Source of the DNA: an uncultured Lachnospiraceae bacterium
GTDB taxonomy: Bacteria > Bacillota > Clostridia > Lachnospirales > Lachnospiraceae
Assembly (NCBI GenBank): GCA_947385425.1
Contig: CANDKY010000014.1
Location: forward strand, 1 to 46,375
Direction: 5' to 3'
Length of the DNA stretch: 46,375 bases
The notes beneath the pieces were generated by a model. That model did not search any database. It was not told the DNA's origin and saw nothing but the letters and a program-made list of their open reading frames with translations. The position numbers were made by a program, and so were the translations under genes. This document shows positions 1-8,383 of this stretch, piece by piece; positions within the stretch are counted from its first letter, which is position 1, and every line of letters begins with the position of its first letter.

Positions 1-253
1 GGGCAGTATTACGGTGTCGGCCGGCCTGGAAGACGGAAAGCTCCATATTTCCGTGGAAGACAATGGATGCGGTATTCCGCAGGAAGAGCTGCCGCTTGTT
101 TTCCGGCGTTTCTATGTGGGGGAAAATAACAGGGAAAGAACGGGATTGGGGCTGTATATTGCCCGCGGCATTGTGGAGGAACTTGGAGGTGTGATTAGCG
201 TTTATTCTGCGGTAGGGGAGGGAACAAAATTTGTTATGGAATTTCCCGTTTAG
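1..253 (+). CDS. Sensor histidine kinase, C-terminal fragment (cut by window edge)
   Basis: This is the last part of a two-component sensor kinase; the reading frame is open to base 2 and starts outside the window. Only the ATP-binding HATPase_c half is visible. It has a DNGCGIP box (G1), an FRRFYVG F-box and a TGLGLYIARGIVEELGG G2 box, and it ends with the usual beta-strand FVMEFPV before TAG. These boxes are diagnostic of HisKA/HATPase kinases. The partner regulator and the sensed signal cannot be seen. An apparent GTG start at 14 is internal and should be ignored. Confidence 0.9.
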   Translation, partial: GSITVSAGLEDGKLHISVEDNGCGIPQEELPLVFRRFYVGENNRERTGLGLYIARGIVEELGGVISVYSAVGEGTKFVMEFPV

Positions 254-254
254 C

Positions 255-298
255 TTCCGCCTGTGCAGAACCCGGAACGCCGGCTGCACAGGCGGGAA
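255..298 (+). terminator. Stem-loop after the kinase gene
   Basis: A long inverted repeat (arms around 255-268 and 284-298, core CCTGTGCAG / CTGCACAGG) starts two bases after the kinase stop. No clear U-tract follows, so it may be a terminator or an mRNA-stabilising hairpin. Confidence 0.5.
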
Positions 299-330
299 AT
301 AGCTGCATATGCTTTGTTTTGCACAGTTCC

Positions 331-657
331 TTAATTCTCAAGCTCGGCTTTCGCATCTATGGCCCATTGTTCGATTTCGCCGCATACTTCCACCCATTCG
401 TCAAAGGCGTCCTGCTCCAAAGTATCGTCGTTTTCCAGCACCTCGCCGCATTGGTTGAGCATATCGACCAGTGTGTTCATCTCATCGATATAATCGGCAT
501 AAGTTTCAGGGTCGGCGTTGATAATGGCGGCTAACTCGTTGATCGCGTCGCCGGCTCTGTTGTGGGCGTCGATGGCGGGCTGCTTATCCGGGCCGCCGCA
601 GGCGATCAGGGAGAAGCATACTGTCATTGCCAATAAATAAGAAATTATTTTTTTCAT
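331..657 (-). CDS. Small secreted lipoprotein, unknown function
   Basis: A 108-residue protein with a lysine-start signal peptide (MKKIISYLLAM...) and a lipobox LIAC at about residues 17-20, so it should be lipid-anchored on the outer face of the membrane. The mature part is acidic and helical, with several cysteines and tryptophans, and matches no family I recognise. An AGGAGG site lies about 11 bases before the ATG. It is convergent with the kinase fragment and is not obviously in an operon with it. Confidence 0.75.
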   Translation of the reverse strand: MKKIISYLLAMTVCFSLIACGGPDKQPAIDAHNRAGDAINELAAIINADPETYADYIDEMNTLVDMLNQCGEVLENDDTLEQDAFDEWVEVCGEIEQWAIDAKAELEN

Positions 658-711
658 TTTGGTTTAATCCTCCTGGTTTATGTATTGTGCCGTTATGCAG
701 GTTACGGGAAC

Positions 712-720
712 AGTATAGCA
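712..720 (-). promoter_or_regulatory. Extended -10 promoter for the small lipoprotein
   Basis: Read on the minus strand, TGCTATACT is an extended -10 (TGn plus TATACT) about 55 bases before the lipoprotein ATG. No good -35 is seen. The rest of the 157-base gap (658-814) holds nothing else recognisable. Confidence 0.4.
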
Positions 721-814
721 TTTTCTGCAAAGAGAGGGAGGGGCGCGCATGAATGCTACAGGAAACGGCATGAATCGACAGCAGGGCAAGAGGCCGGCCG
801 CCGGTTTGCAAAAC

Positions 815-2083
815 TTAAAGGGACAGGCGTAAAATAAACAGGCCGTTTTGGACGGAAAAAGAGTACATGCCGTTGTAATGTTCCACGATGGTACAGATAC
901 TGTGGACGCCGATCCCGTGTCCCGGCCTGGAGGCAGCCGGAACGCCATGGGAGAAAGGGACAGGTTCTTCACAGGAGTTGGAAACCTGTAAAAACATTTT
1001 TCCCTTTTTTTCATATGCGGAGACGTCAATTGAGCCGGGCAAGTCTTTTTCTGTCAGTTTCTGGCAGGCGTGCAGGGCATTTTCCAGGGCGTTGGACAAT
1101 AGGACGCACCAGTCGTTTTCCTGCAGAGGAATGTCCTGCGGGATGGCTGCTTTGATGTTGATTGTGATACCGCAATTTTTGGCACGCCTGGAGAAAGCGG
1201 AGAAGATAAGGTTAGTGGTTTCATTTTCACAGAATACAATTACCTTTGCCGTTTCAACTTCCGAACAGACTTTCTGAATATATGCCTGTGCCTGTCCGAG
1301 CCGCTCATTTTCGATGCAGGACAGGAGATACTGCATATGGTGCCGCAGATCATGGCGGTATCGTCCCGATTTCTGGTGGGATTCCCGGAGAACTGCGATT
1401 TCCCTGACAGCCTGCGTCATCTGCAGGTGCAGGATGGCCTGTGTCTGTTCCATACGGACACGGATACGTTCATCTTCCGAGGTACGCAGCACAAACATTA
1501 AATAGGATACGCAGCATACGAAGGGCATAAATTCTACTGCGGCCGGGTTCCCTGTTAACAGCAGTTCCGGGCGGAACAAGGTCAGGTAGTCATACCCATA
1601 GTACAGCAGAGGAATAAGCCCGAACCGGCATTTTTCCATTGTTGTGTAATGGGAAAGGGAACGGACGGACGGCGCGATAAAACGCAGCAGGAGCCAAAGC
1701 AGCGGCAAGGTGAGGATAAGTTCGGCGGTATCCTGCATCAGCGCGCCGCCCGAAAGTATGGCTACGGCTATAAGCGCGATCCACTTTCGGAGCTGACAGC
1801 AAAGATATGCGGTCAGGACAGAAATCAGCGGCCAGAGGAATTCGCCGCTCAAAATGCAGAGGGAGACGGCCAGAGGGATATGTGTGATGAAAGGATAAAA
1901 GTGTCTGACAAAATATACGCCGGAAAAAAAGCGGATAATGCCCTGGAACAGCATAATGGCAGCTATGCTGCCTGCCATGGCCAGTTTCTTCCGCCGTGTC
2001 CAGCGGATGCCGCAGAATCCGGCGGACAATATCAGGCCGAAGATTCCCACAGAGGCAAGGTTTATGGTAGATACAATATTCAT
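815..2083 (-). CDS. GHKL-domain sensor histidine kinase (AgrC-like)
   Basis: A 422-residue membrane kinase. The first ~200 residues are six or seven hydrophobic segments, as in AgrC-type peptide sensors. A coiled linker follows, then the phosphorylation motif RHDLRHH (His about 244), an N-box NALENALHA and a G-box GHGIGVHSI, which define the GHKL class that pairs with LytTR regulators. The ATG at 2083 is preceded by only a weak ribosome site, which fits translational coupling to the regulator gene upstream (on the minus strand). The kinase itself looks intact although its regulator is broken. No autoinducer peptide or AgrB gene is seen nearby, so the signal is unknown. Confidence 0.85.
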   Translation of the reverse strand: MNIVSTINLASVGIFGLILSAGFCGIRWTRRKKLAMAGSIAAIMLFQGIIRFFSGVYFVRHFYPFITHIPLAVSLCILSGEFLWPLISVLTAYLCCQLRKWIALIAVAILSGGALMQDTAELILTLPLLWLLLRFIAPSVRSLSHYTTMEKCRFGLIPLLYYGYDYLTLFRPELLLTGNPAAVEFMPFVCCVSYLMFVLRTSEDERIRVRMEQTQAILHLQMTQAVREIAVLRESHQKSGRYRHDLRHHMQYLLSCIENERLGQAQAYIQKVCSEVETAKVIVFCENETTNLIFSAFSRRAKNCGITINIKAAIPQDIPLQENDWCVLLSNALENALHACQKLTEKDLPGSIDVSAYEKKGKMFLQVSNSCEEPVPFSHGVPAASRPGHGIGVHSICTIVEHYNGMYSFSVQNGLFILRLSL

Positions 2084-2823
2084 GATAGGAAGACCTGCTT
2101 TCTGCTAAATGCGTATTCCAGATAAAGTTTTTTATCTCGGAGCATTTCCCATGGGGAATGGGTATTTCCGCAAGGCTGTCCATGGCAATGGACTTATAGG
2201 AAATATTCCGTACATATTCCATATTAATCAGAAAGCAGAAAGGATCGGTGCGGCCGCAGGAAATTGCCATAGGGCGCCAGTTCACTGCACAAATTGTCGA
2301 GGCTCCCGGTGCTTTCCAGGACAGCCCCGTTTTCCATATGGAAAGAAAGTGTCCTTCCGATTATTTCACAGTATTCCAGTTTTTCCAGATCAATCCGGGA
2401 GATACCGTTTTTGCACTGCAGGATCAGGCTGCGGTGCCGGGATTTTTTGCAGTCGTCGATAACGGAATCCATCAGCCTGAAAAAGCTCTCCGTCCATATT
2501 GGCTTCATCTGGTAGAAAAATGTGCCGACCGTGTAGGACTGTACCGCAAATTCGGCGGAGGATGTTAGAAAAATTATCTTTACCGTATTGTCGTACTGCC
2601 GGATTTCCTTTGCGGCGCTGATTCCGTTTTCACCGGGCAGGATAATATCCAGGAACAGGACGTCAAAGCGCATCCCCTTTTCGATGTCGGAAAGCAGTTC
2701 CAACGGGCTTTGGAAGGCGGCATATGTAATATCCCTGTTGCGTCTGACGCGGTATTGGTCGAGCAGGACATTGAGTTCATTTAGTGTGGATATGTCATCG
2801 TCACAAAACGCTATCTTTATCAT
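2084..2823 (-). pseudogene. LytTR-family response regulator, frameshifted
   Basis: The open frame starts at ATG 2823 (AAAGGA site 9 bases upstream) and stops at 2224 after 199 residues. It has a receiver domain with acidic pocket CDDD, phospho-acceptor Asp59 in FLDIILPG, and the first part of a LytTR DNA-binding domain. It then ends abruptly as RSFLLSD. The rest of LytTR (LINMEYVRNISYK..., IPIPHGKCSEIKNF) is present in a neighbouring frame from about 2230 down to 2090. The frames are separated by a 7-bp tandem duplication (2229-2242). As written, the protein lacks the C-terminal third of its DNA-binding domain and is probably inactive. The restored frame has no stop before the kinase start, so a second lesion is possible. 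A sequencing error is the alternative. Confidence 0.8.
2229..2242. repeat. 7-bp tandem duplication CAGAAAG x2 that shifts the regulator frame
   Basis: CAGAAAG occurs twice, back to back, inside the LytTR coding region. Removing one copy joins RSF directly to LINMEYV, the expected continuous LytTR sequence. Confidence 0.85.
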
Positions 2824-2977
2824 ATGATCTTTTTCCTTTATTCGATTAGGAAATCTCCATGCCCGTATATGAGGCATCACCAGTGATGGAATTGGGGCAG
2901 GGAGACTTTTTTATAGTAAGCCAAGAGGTATAAGTTATTTCCATACAGTTCCTTATCTGGATGGAACGGTTAATATT

Positions 2978-3165
2978 CAATGTCATTAACTTAAGCTTCT
3001 CGGAGCACTGCAGACCACATATCTCATCCGGACGCGCTTCCGCTCACGGCAGACGCAACGGTACTAAGGCGCCAAAACACGGCGCCTAAGTGCCGGCGTC
3101 TTTCGATGGTCCGGATTGAGATATATGGTCTGCAGCACCCCGAAAAGCTTAAGTTAATGACATTG
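2978..3165. mobile_element. Palindromic MITE-like element, copy 1
   Basis: A 188-bp element without a gene. Its ends are a perfect 21-bp inverted repeat (CAATGTCATTAACTTAAGCT and one more T, and its complement), continuing as an imperfect inverted repeat to about 57 bp. It is flanked by an 8-bp direct duplication TTAATATT (2970-2977 and 3166-3173), the mark of transposition. A second copy lies at 23332-23539 in the other orientation and a third begins at 46324. It was presumably mobilised by a transposase elsewhere. Confidence 0.85.
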
Positions 3166-3192
3166 TTAATATTGGGAACATAAGGAGGCTGC

Positions 3193-4779
3193 TTGACATG
3201 GCAGGCGGGTATTCCCTATAATAAAAATGCTAAAGCGGTGAAAACCGTAATATTTTGGAACCATGGCGGAGGATCTGTATCGGGTGCGGCTTTTGACGAG
3301 CGGTACGGTTATGATTCGCTGACCCTGGATGAAATGTATACGGCTTTTTCCAGCGTATGGGAGCCGTCGGAGGAAAAACAGCCCCTGGAATTGATTGGCT
3401 TTGACACTTGCCTGATGGCGACGGTGGATGTGGCATATACTTTTTCCGATATAGCCCATTATCTTGTCGCTTCGGAGGAAACAGAGCCTGCCAATGGCTG
3501 GAACTATTCGCAATGGGCAGGGGCGCTGGCCGAGGACAGTTCGATGGACGGCGAGGCGCTCGGCAAAGTGATTTGCGATACATACTATGCCGGCTGTGAG
3601 GAGCACGGGACGCAGGATAATACCACGCTTTCCCTCACGGATCTTACAAAAATACAGCCTTTGCTGGACGCTTATGAGGTTTTCGGCATGGAGGCGCTGG
3701 CGGCGGCCTGCACGGATCCCGGCTTTTTTTCGCAGTTTGCACGGGCTGCTGTCCAGAGTGAGAACTATGGCGGCAACACGAAAGAGCAGGGATATACGGA
3801 CATGGTGGATCTGGGGCATATGGCGCGGCAGAGCGCCGATATGCTGGAGTCCGCCAAAGACGTACTGGATGCGTTGGACGGGTGCGTCCTTTACCAGGTG
3901 GGCGGGGCGTACCGCGCAGAGGCGACGGGGCTTTCCTGTTATTATTCTTACAACGGCGATGTCGATGATTTTAACGGCTATGCGGGATTGGGTGCGAGTA
4001 CGGCCTTTAAGTATTTTTATGCGTATGAGCTGACAGGAGAGCTGGATGATTCCGGCATGGAGTACATAGCCGATATGGATTTTGACACATTGCCGGAGGT
4101 GCGGAGCCTGGAAACGGCGGGCTGGGACGGTATGACGCTGGAGGTGGACGAAGCGGGGACTTCTTTCCTGGATTTAGGCCCGGAGGCATATGATATCCTG
4201 GCGGGTATTGGTTTTGTCTTATATTATGTGGATGAGGAGGATGACCTTATACTGCTGCTGGGGACGGATAACGATATGGATGCCGACTGGGAGAACGGTG
4301 TATTCTCTGACAACTTCAGGGGTGTCTGGGGAGGGATTGACGGAAATCTTGTTTACATGGAGCTTAGTTTTGAGGGAGATGATTACAATCTGTATTCGGT
4401 GCCGGTGCTTTTAAACGGCGAGGAATATCATTTACAGGTGGCATATGATTTTATTGCCGGAAGCTGGAGCATTTTGGGCGCGAGGCAGGGGATTGACGAG
4501 AATGGCATGACGGATAAGGAACTGCGGCTCCTGCAGGAAGGCGATGAGATCACTACGCTCTGGTATATGGCTTCCGCCTCCGGGGATGATGATTTTGAAC
4601 CTTATATGGTTGATACGTTTGCCGTAACGGAGGGTACTGCCTTTGGGGAGCTGGAGCTGCCGGACGGGAGTTATTGTATGCTTTATGAAATGCGCGATGC
4701 CATGGATCATTATGCTTATTCGGATTAGGTCACGTTTGACTGCACCGGCGGTGAGATTTATACTACGGTATATGAATAA
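3193..4779 (+). pseudogene. Clostripain-like cysteine peptidase (family C11), degraded
   Basis: The open frame 3193-4728 (511 residues, apparent TTG start) carries the catalytic dyad of C11 peptidases: His24 in FWNHGGG and Cys73 in GFDTCLMA, then VASEETEP. Family members normally have a signal peptide and about 150-200 residues before NHGGG. Here only ~20 precede it and an in-frame TAA lies at 3181, so the 5' part is missing. At the 3' end an in-frame TAG (4726-4728) is followed in the same frame by 16 sense codons and a natural TAA at 4777, just before the next gene's ribosome site, so the TAG looks like a nonsense mutation. An AAGGAGG site (3182-3188) better serves an out-of-frame ATG at 3198 that stops after seven codons. 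The copy-1 mobile element lies 27 bases upstream. Confidence 0.75.
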
Positions 4780-4799
4780 TAGAAAGGAAGGAGTTTCTT

Positions 4800-6035
4800 A
4801 TGGGACTTATCAAGGCAGGAATAGGGGCGTTAGGGGGAACCCTTGCCGACCAGTGGAAGGAATTTTTCTATTGTGAGGCAATGGGGAAGGACGTTATGGT
4901 TACAAAAGGAAAGAAACGTACCGGCCCGCGTTCTTCAAACACAAAGGGGAGTGACAATATTATTTCCAACGGCAGTGTGATAGCCGTGGCCGATGGCCAG
5001 TGCATGATGATTGTGGAGCAGGGGAAAGTCGTTGAAGTATGTGCGGAGCCCGGTGAGTTCCGGTATGATACTTCAACGGAGCCGAGCATTTTTGCGGGAA
5101 GCCTCGGGACGGGCATAAAGGATACTTTTAAGGCAATCGGAAAGCGTTTTACTTTCGGGGGCGACACGGGAAAAGATCAGAGGGTGTATTATTTTAATAC
5201 GAAGGAACTGGTTGACAATAAATTCGGGACGCCGAACCCGATTCCGTTCCGGGTGGTGGATTCCAAAATCGGGCTGGATGTGGATGTATCTGTCCGCTGT
5301 TCCGGCGTTTACTCTTATAAGATTGCCGATCCGCTATTATTTTATACTTATGTCTGCGGCAATGTAGCCCAGGAGTATACACGGGAGGAACTGGACAGCC
5401 AGCTCAGGACGGAATTTATCAGTGCGCTTCAGCCCGCGTTCGGTAGGCTCTCCGATTTGGAGCTGCGCCCGAACCAGATTGTTTCCCACAACACGGAACT
5501 GGAGAACGCCATGAACCTTGCGCTGTCCAAGAAGTGGAGGGAACTGCGGGGGCTGAAGGTAGTCAGTGTTGCCTTGGGCTCCGTTACACTTCCTGAGGAA
5601 GATGCGGAAATGATCAAGCAGTTACAGCGCACTGCGGTTATGCAAAATCCCAATATGGCGGGGGCTGCCCTTGTGGGCGCCCAGGCGGATGCGATGAAGG
5701 CGGCCGCATCCAATACGTCAGGCGCGATGGCCGGTTTCATGGGGATGGGAATGGCAATGAACGCGGGCGGTATGAACGCGCAGAATCTCTTTGCCATGGG
5801 GCAGCAGCAACAGGCGCAGGCAGCGCAGCCCCGGGCATCCCAGGCTGAAGGGTGGACCTGTTCCTGCGGAGCAGTGAATAAGGGCCGGTTTTGCCAGGAA
5901 TGCGGCGCAAAGAAGCCGGAGGGAGCGCTGCAGTACCGGTGCGATAAATGTGGATGGCAGCCGGAGGATCCTGCACATCCGCCGAAATTCTGCCCCGAAT
6001 GCGGGGATCCTTTTGACGGGAAGGACAGGATATAA
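4800..6035 (+). CDS. SPFH-domain protein with C-terminal zinc ribbon (YdjI-like)
   Basis: A 411-residue cytoplasmic or membrane-peripheral protein. Residues ~30-280 form an SPFH/band-7 domain of the 'virion core protein' type. A Gly/Met/Gln-rich linker follows. The last 60 residues carry two zinc-ribbon knuckles (CSCGAVNKGRFCQECG and CDKCGW...FCPECG). The start is the ATG at 4800 with GGAAGGAG upstream. The order SPFH, zinc ribbon, TPM protein matches the content of the Bacillus ydjG-ydjH-ydjI genes, which are linked to membrane stress through PspA. No pspA gene is seen here. Gaps of 19 and 11 bases to the next two genes indicate an operon. Confidence 0.8.
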   Translation: MGLIKAGIGALGGTLADQWKEFFYCEAMGKDVMVTKGKKRTGPRSSNTKGSDNIISNGSVIAVADGQCMMIVEQGKVVEVCAEPGEFRYDTSTEPSIFAGSLGTGIKDTFKAIGKRFTFGGDTGKDQRVYYFNTKELVDNKFGTPNPIPFRVVDSKIGLDVDVSVRCSGVYSYKIADPLLFYTYVCGNVAQEYTREELDSQLRTEFISALQPAFGRLSDLELRPNQIVSHNTELENAMNLALSKKWRELRGLKVVSVALGSVTLPEEDAEMIKQLQRTAVMQNPNMAGAALVGAQADAMKAAASNTSGAMAGFMGMGMAMNAGGMNAQNLFAMGQQQQAQAAQPRASQAEGWTCSCGAVNKGRFCQECGAKKPEGALQYRCDKCGWQPEDPAHPPKFCPECGDPFDGKDRI

Positions 6036-6054
6036 GGGAAATAGGAGGAATCAG

Positions 6055-7140
6055 ATGGCAGCAATACAGGAGTACAAATGTCCGTGCTGCGGAGGTGCGA
6101 TTACCTTTGACAGCACAATACAAAAAATGAAGTGTCCCTACTGTGATACGGAATTTGAGATGGAGACGCTGGCGGATTATGATAAGGAGCTGAGAAGCGA
6201 GCAGGCCGACGATATGAGCTGGAAGACCGATACAGGGGACGGATGGCGGGAAGGCGAGACGGAGGGGATGCGTTCTTATGTATGTAGATCCTGCGGCGGT
6301 GAAATTATGGGCGATGAAAATACTGCCGCTGCTTCCTGTCCGTTTTGCGGCAACCCGGTTGTCATGATGGGGCAGTTTACGGGTTCGCTGAGACCGGATT
6401 ATGTGATCCCGTTCAAGCTGGATAAGCAGGCGGCAAAAGAGGCGTTAAAGAAGCATTATATGGGAAAACGCCTGCTGCCGAAGATCTTTAAGGATGAGAA
6501 CCATATTGACGAAGTGAAGGGTGTGTATGTCCCTTTCTGGCTGTTTGACGCCGATGCCGATGCGGATATGCGTTATAAGGCGAGCAGAATCAGGTCATGG
6601 AGCGACAGCAATTATCATTATACCGAAACAAGTTATTATGCGGTGCGCAGAAGCGGGAGTATTGCATTTGAGAATGTGCCCGTTGACGGCTCCGGGAAGA
6701 TGGCGGATGATTTGATGGAGTCGTTGGAGCCGTTTGATTTTTCTAAGGCAGTGGATTTCCAGACGGCATATCTGGCGGGTTATCTGGCGGACAAATATGA
6801 CGTGGATGCGGAACAGAGCGTGGAGCGTGCGAATGAGCGCATAAGAAAGAGCACGGAGGATGCCATCGCCGCGACAGTGAGGGGATATACGGCGGTTGCG
6901 CGGGAGTCGGGAAGTATAAAGTTAAACAATGGCAAAGTAAAGTATGTGCTGTTCCCGGTATGGCTCCTCAATACCACATGGAATGGGCAGAAGTATCTTT
7001 TTGCCATGAATGGGCAGAGCGGGAAGATGGTAGGGGATCTGCCGCTGGATAAGGGGGCTTACCGGAAATGGCTGTTCGGGCTGACAGGGGCTATCGGCGC
7101 GGCGGTATATGCCGTACTTTATCTGGCCAGCTTATTGTAG
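6055..7140 (+). CDS. Zinc-ribbon membrane protein (YdjG-like)
   Basis: A 361-residue protein starting at ATG 6055 with an AGGAGG six bases upstream. Two zinc ribbons lie at the N-terminus: CPCCGG...CPYCD (about residues 7-30) and CRSCGG...CPFCGN (about 78-100). A mixed alpha/beta body follows, with a Trp-rich FWLFDADADADMRYKA segment. A single hydrophobic helix at the C-terminus (LTGAIGAAVYAVLYLASLL) suggests a tail-anchored topology. It lies between the SPFH and TPM genes. The most likely role is as part of a membrane-stress or membrane-organisation complex. The family assignment rests on domain order and context. Confidence 0.75.
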   Translation: MAAIQEYKCPCCGGAITFDSTIQKMKCPYCDTEFEMETLADYDKELRSEQADDMSWKTDTGDGWREGETEGMRSYVCRSCGGEIMGDENTAAASCPFCGNPVVMMGQFTGSLRPDYVIPFKLDKQAAKEALKKHYMGKRLLPKIFKDENHIDEVKGVYVPFWLFDADADADMRYKASRIRSWSDSNYHYTETSYYAVRRSGSIAFENVPVDGSGKMADDLMESLEPFDFSKAVDFQTAYLAGYLADKYDVDAEQSVERANERIRKSTEDAIAATVRGYTAVARESGSIKLNNGKVKYVLFPVWLLNTTWNGQKYLFAMNGQSGKMVGDLPLDKGAYRKWLFGLTGAIGAAVYAVLYLASLL

Positions 7141-7151
7141 GGAGGCGGGCA

Positions 7152-7988
7152 ATGGGAAGGAAGAATAAGAAATTTACAGTGTTTTTTGCAATGTGCCTGT
7201 GCATGGCTTTTGTTATGGCGGCTGCGACGGCAGTTACGGCGGAGGCTGCAGGCGGTTTGGCCAGGTTGGTTGACCGGGCGGATCTGCTTTCTGACAGCGA
7301 GGAAGAAGAACTGTCGGGAGAACTGGACGAAATCAGTGAGCGGCAGCAGGTGGATATCGTAGTGGTTACGGTGGAGTCCCTGGAAGGGGCATCGGCTGCG
7401 GCGTATGCGGATGATTTTTTTGATTATAACGGTTATGGCTTCGGGACGGACAGGGATGGGATCCTCTTCCTTATCGGTATGGAGGAAAGGGACTGGTATA
7501 TATCCACCTCCGGTTACGGGATAACGGCTGTCACTGACGCAGGGCTGGAATACATGTCTGAAAAATTCCTGCCTTATTTAAGCGACGGTGAATACGCGGA
7601 AGCTTTCCATATATTTGCCGTACAGTGTGATGATTACATAACACAGGCGAAGGCGGGCGCACCTTATGATATTGACAATGTCCCGACAGAGCCGTTTTCG
7701 CCTTTGGGAGCCCTTTTGATTGCTTTAACGGCAGGATTTGTTACGGCGCTGATTGCCACGGGGGTTATGCGGCACGGCCTCCGTTCGGTCCGCAGCCAGA
7801 TTGCGGCGGACAGTTATATGAAACGAGACAGCCTGCGGATTACGAAGGATTATGAATTGTTCCTTTACCGGAATATTACCCGGACGGAGAGGGCGAAGGA
7901 AAGCAGCGCGCCACACAGCGGGGGAGGTTCGAGTACGCATACTTCATCCTCCGGGAGTACACATGGCGGCGGAGGCGGGAAATTCTGA
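7152..7988 (+). CDS. TPM-domain secreted membrane protein (YgcG/YdjH-like)
   Basis: A 278-residue protein with a signal peptide (about residues 1-30), a TPM_phosphatase domain (about 35-170: LVDRADLLSDSEEEELSGEL, then GILFLIGMEERDWYIST and GYG), one transmembrane helix (about 190-210) and a short basic cytoplasmic part. It ends in a Gly/Ser/His-rich tail (THGGGGGKF) typical of this family. The ATG at 7152 follows GGGAGGCGGG; a longer in-frame start overlaps the previous gene and is unlikely. It is the last gene of the SPFH operon and is followed by a terminator. Some TPM proteins aid photosystem repair or have phosphatase activity; the bacterial role is uncertain. Confidence 0.8.
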   Translation: MGRKNKKFTVFFAMCLCMAFVMAAATAVTAEAAGGLARLVDRADLLSDSEEEELSGELDEISERQQVDIVVVTVESLEGASAAAYADDFFDYNGYGFGTDRDGILFLIGMEERDWYISTSGYGITAVTDAGLEYMSEKFLPYLSDGEYAEAFHIFAVQCDDYITQAKAGAPYDIDNVPTEPFSPLGALLIALTAGFVTALIATGVMRHGLRSVRSQIAADSYMKRDSLRITKDYELFLYRNITRTERAKESSAPHSGGGSSTHTSSSGSTHGGGGGKF

Positions 7989-8052
7989 AATTATGTATTA
8001 CGCCTGTGCGGCTGGCGGCCCGTGCCGCGTGCTGCGGGAGATTGGCGAAACT

Positions 8053-8090
8053 ATAGCATTTAGACCATAATCGGTTTAAGTGCTATTTTT
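8053..8090 (+). terminator. Rho-independent terminator of the SPFH/TPM operon
   Basis: A 14-bp stem with two G-U pairs (8053-8066 with 8073-8086), a 6-base loop and TTTT. It lies 65 bases after the TPM gene stop. Confidence 0.7.
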
Positions 8091-8094
8091 GCCT

Positions 8095-8123
8095 TTACGT
8101 TCCATTCCGTCCGCGTTATAATC
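8095..8123 (+). promoter_or_regulatory. Putative sigma-A promoter upstream of ddl
   Basis: A perfect TATAAT (8118-8123) with a weak TTACGT -35 at 17 bp, just after the terminator and about 260 bases before ddl. The rest of the 395-base gap (7989-8383) shows no gene or riboswitch that I recognise. Confidence 0.45.
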
Positions 8124-8383
8124 GAAAGGGGAAAAACGGGAAACGGCGGCAGGCGAAAAGGTATATTGCCGCGGAACCGGGTTCCATTTGTATATAAATG
8201 CATATTTTACTATATAGCAGGCTTTATCCGCTTTATTTTGTAAAAAAAGGAGATACTGTCTGGTAGGCAGCGCAGTGCGTTACATAGGGAGTGCCTTTGT
8301 GCGCTGTGCGGAACGTTTGGGAATAGGAAGAACGTTTTGGGATAGGAAGAAACAGGAATATGGAAAAACCGGAGGGATTGTGT

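Noticed and set aside
664-1029. Minus-strand frame between the small lipoprotein and the kinase
   Set aside because: Overlaps the kinase C-terminus out of frame and has no recognisable domain or ribosome site.
1590-2285. Long minus-strand frame overlapping the kinase and regulator
   Set aside because: Only its first part (LytTR remnant) resembles protein; the remainder is the kinase gene read out of frame.
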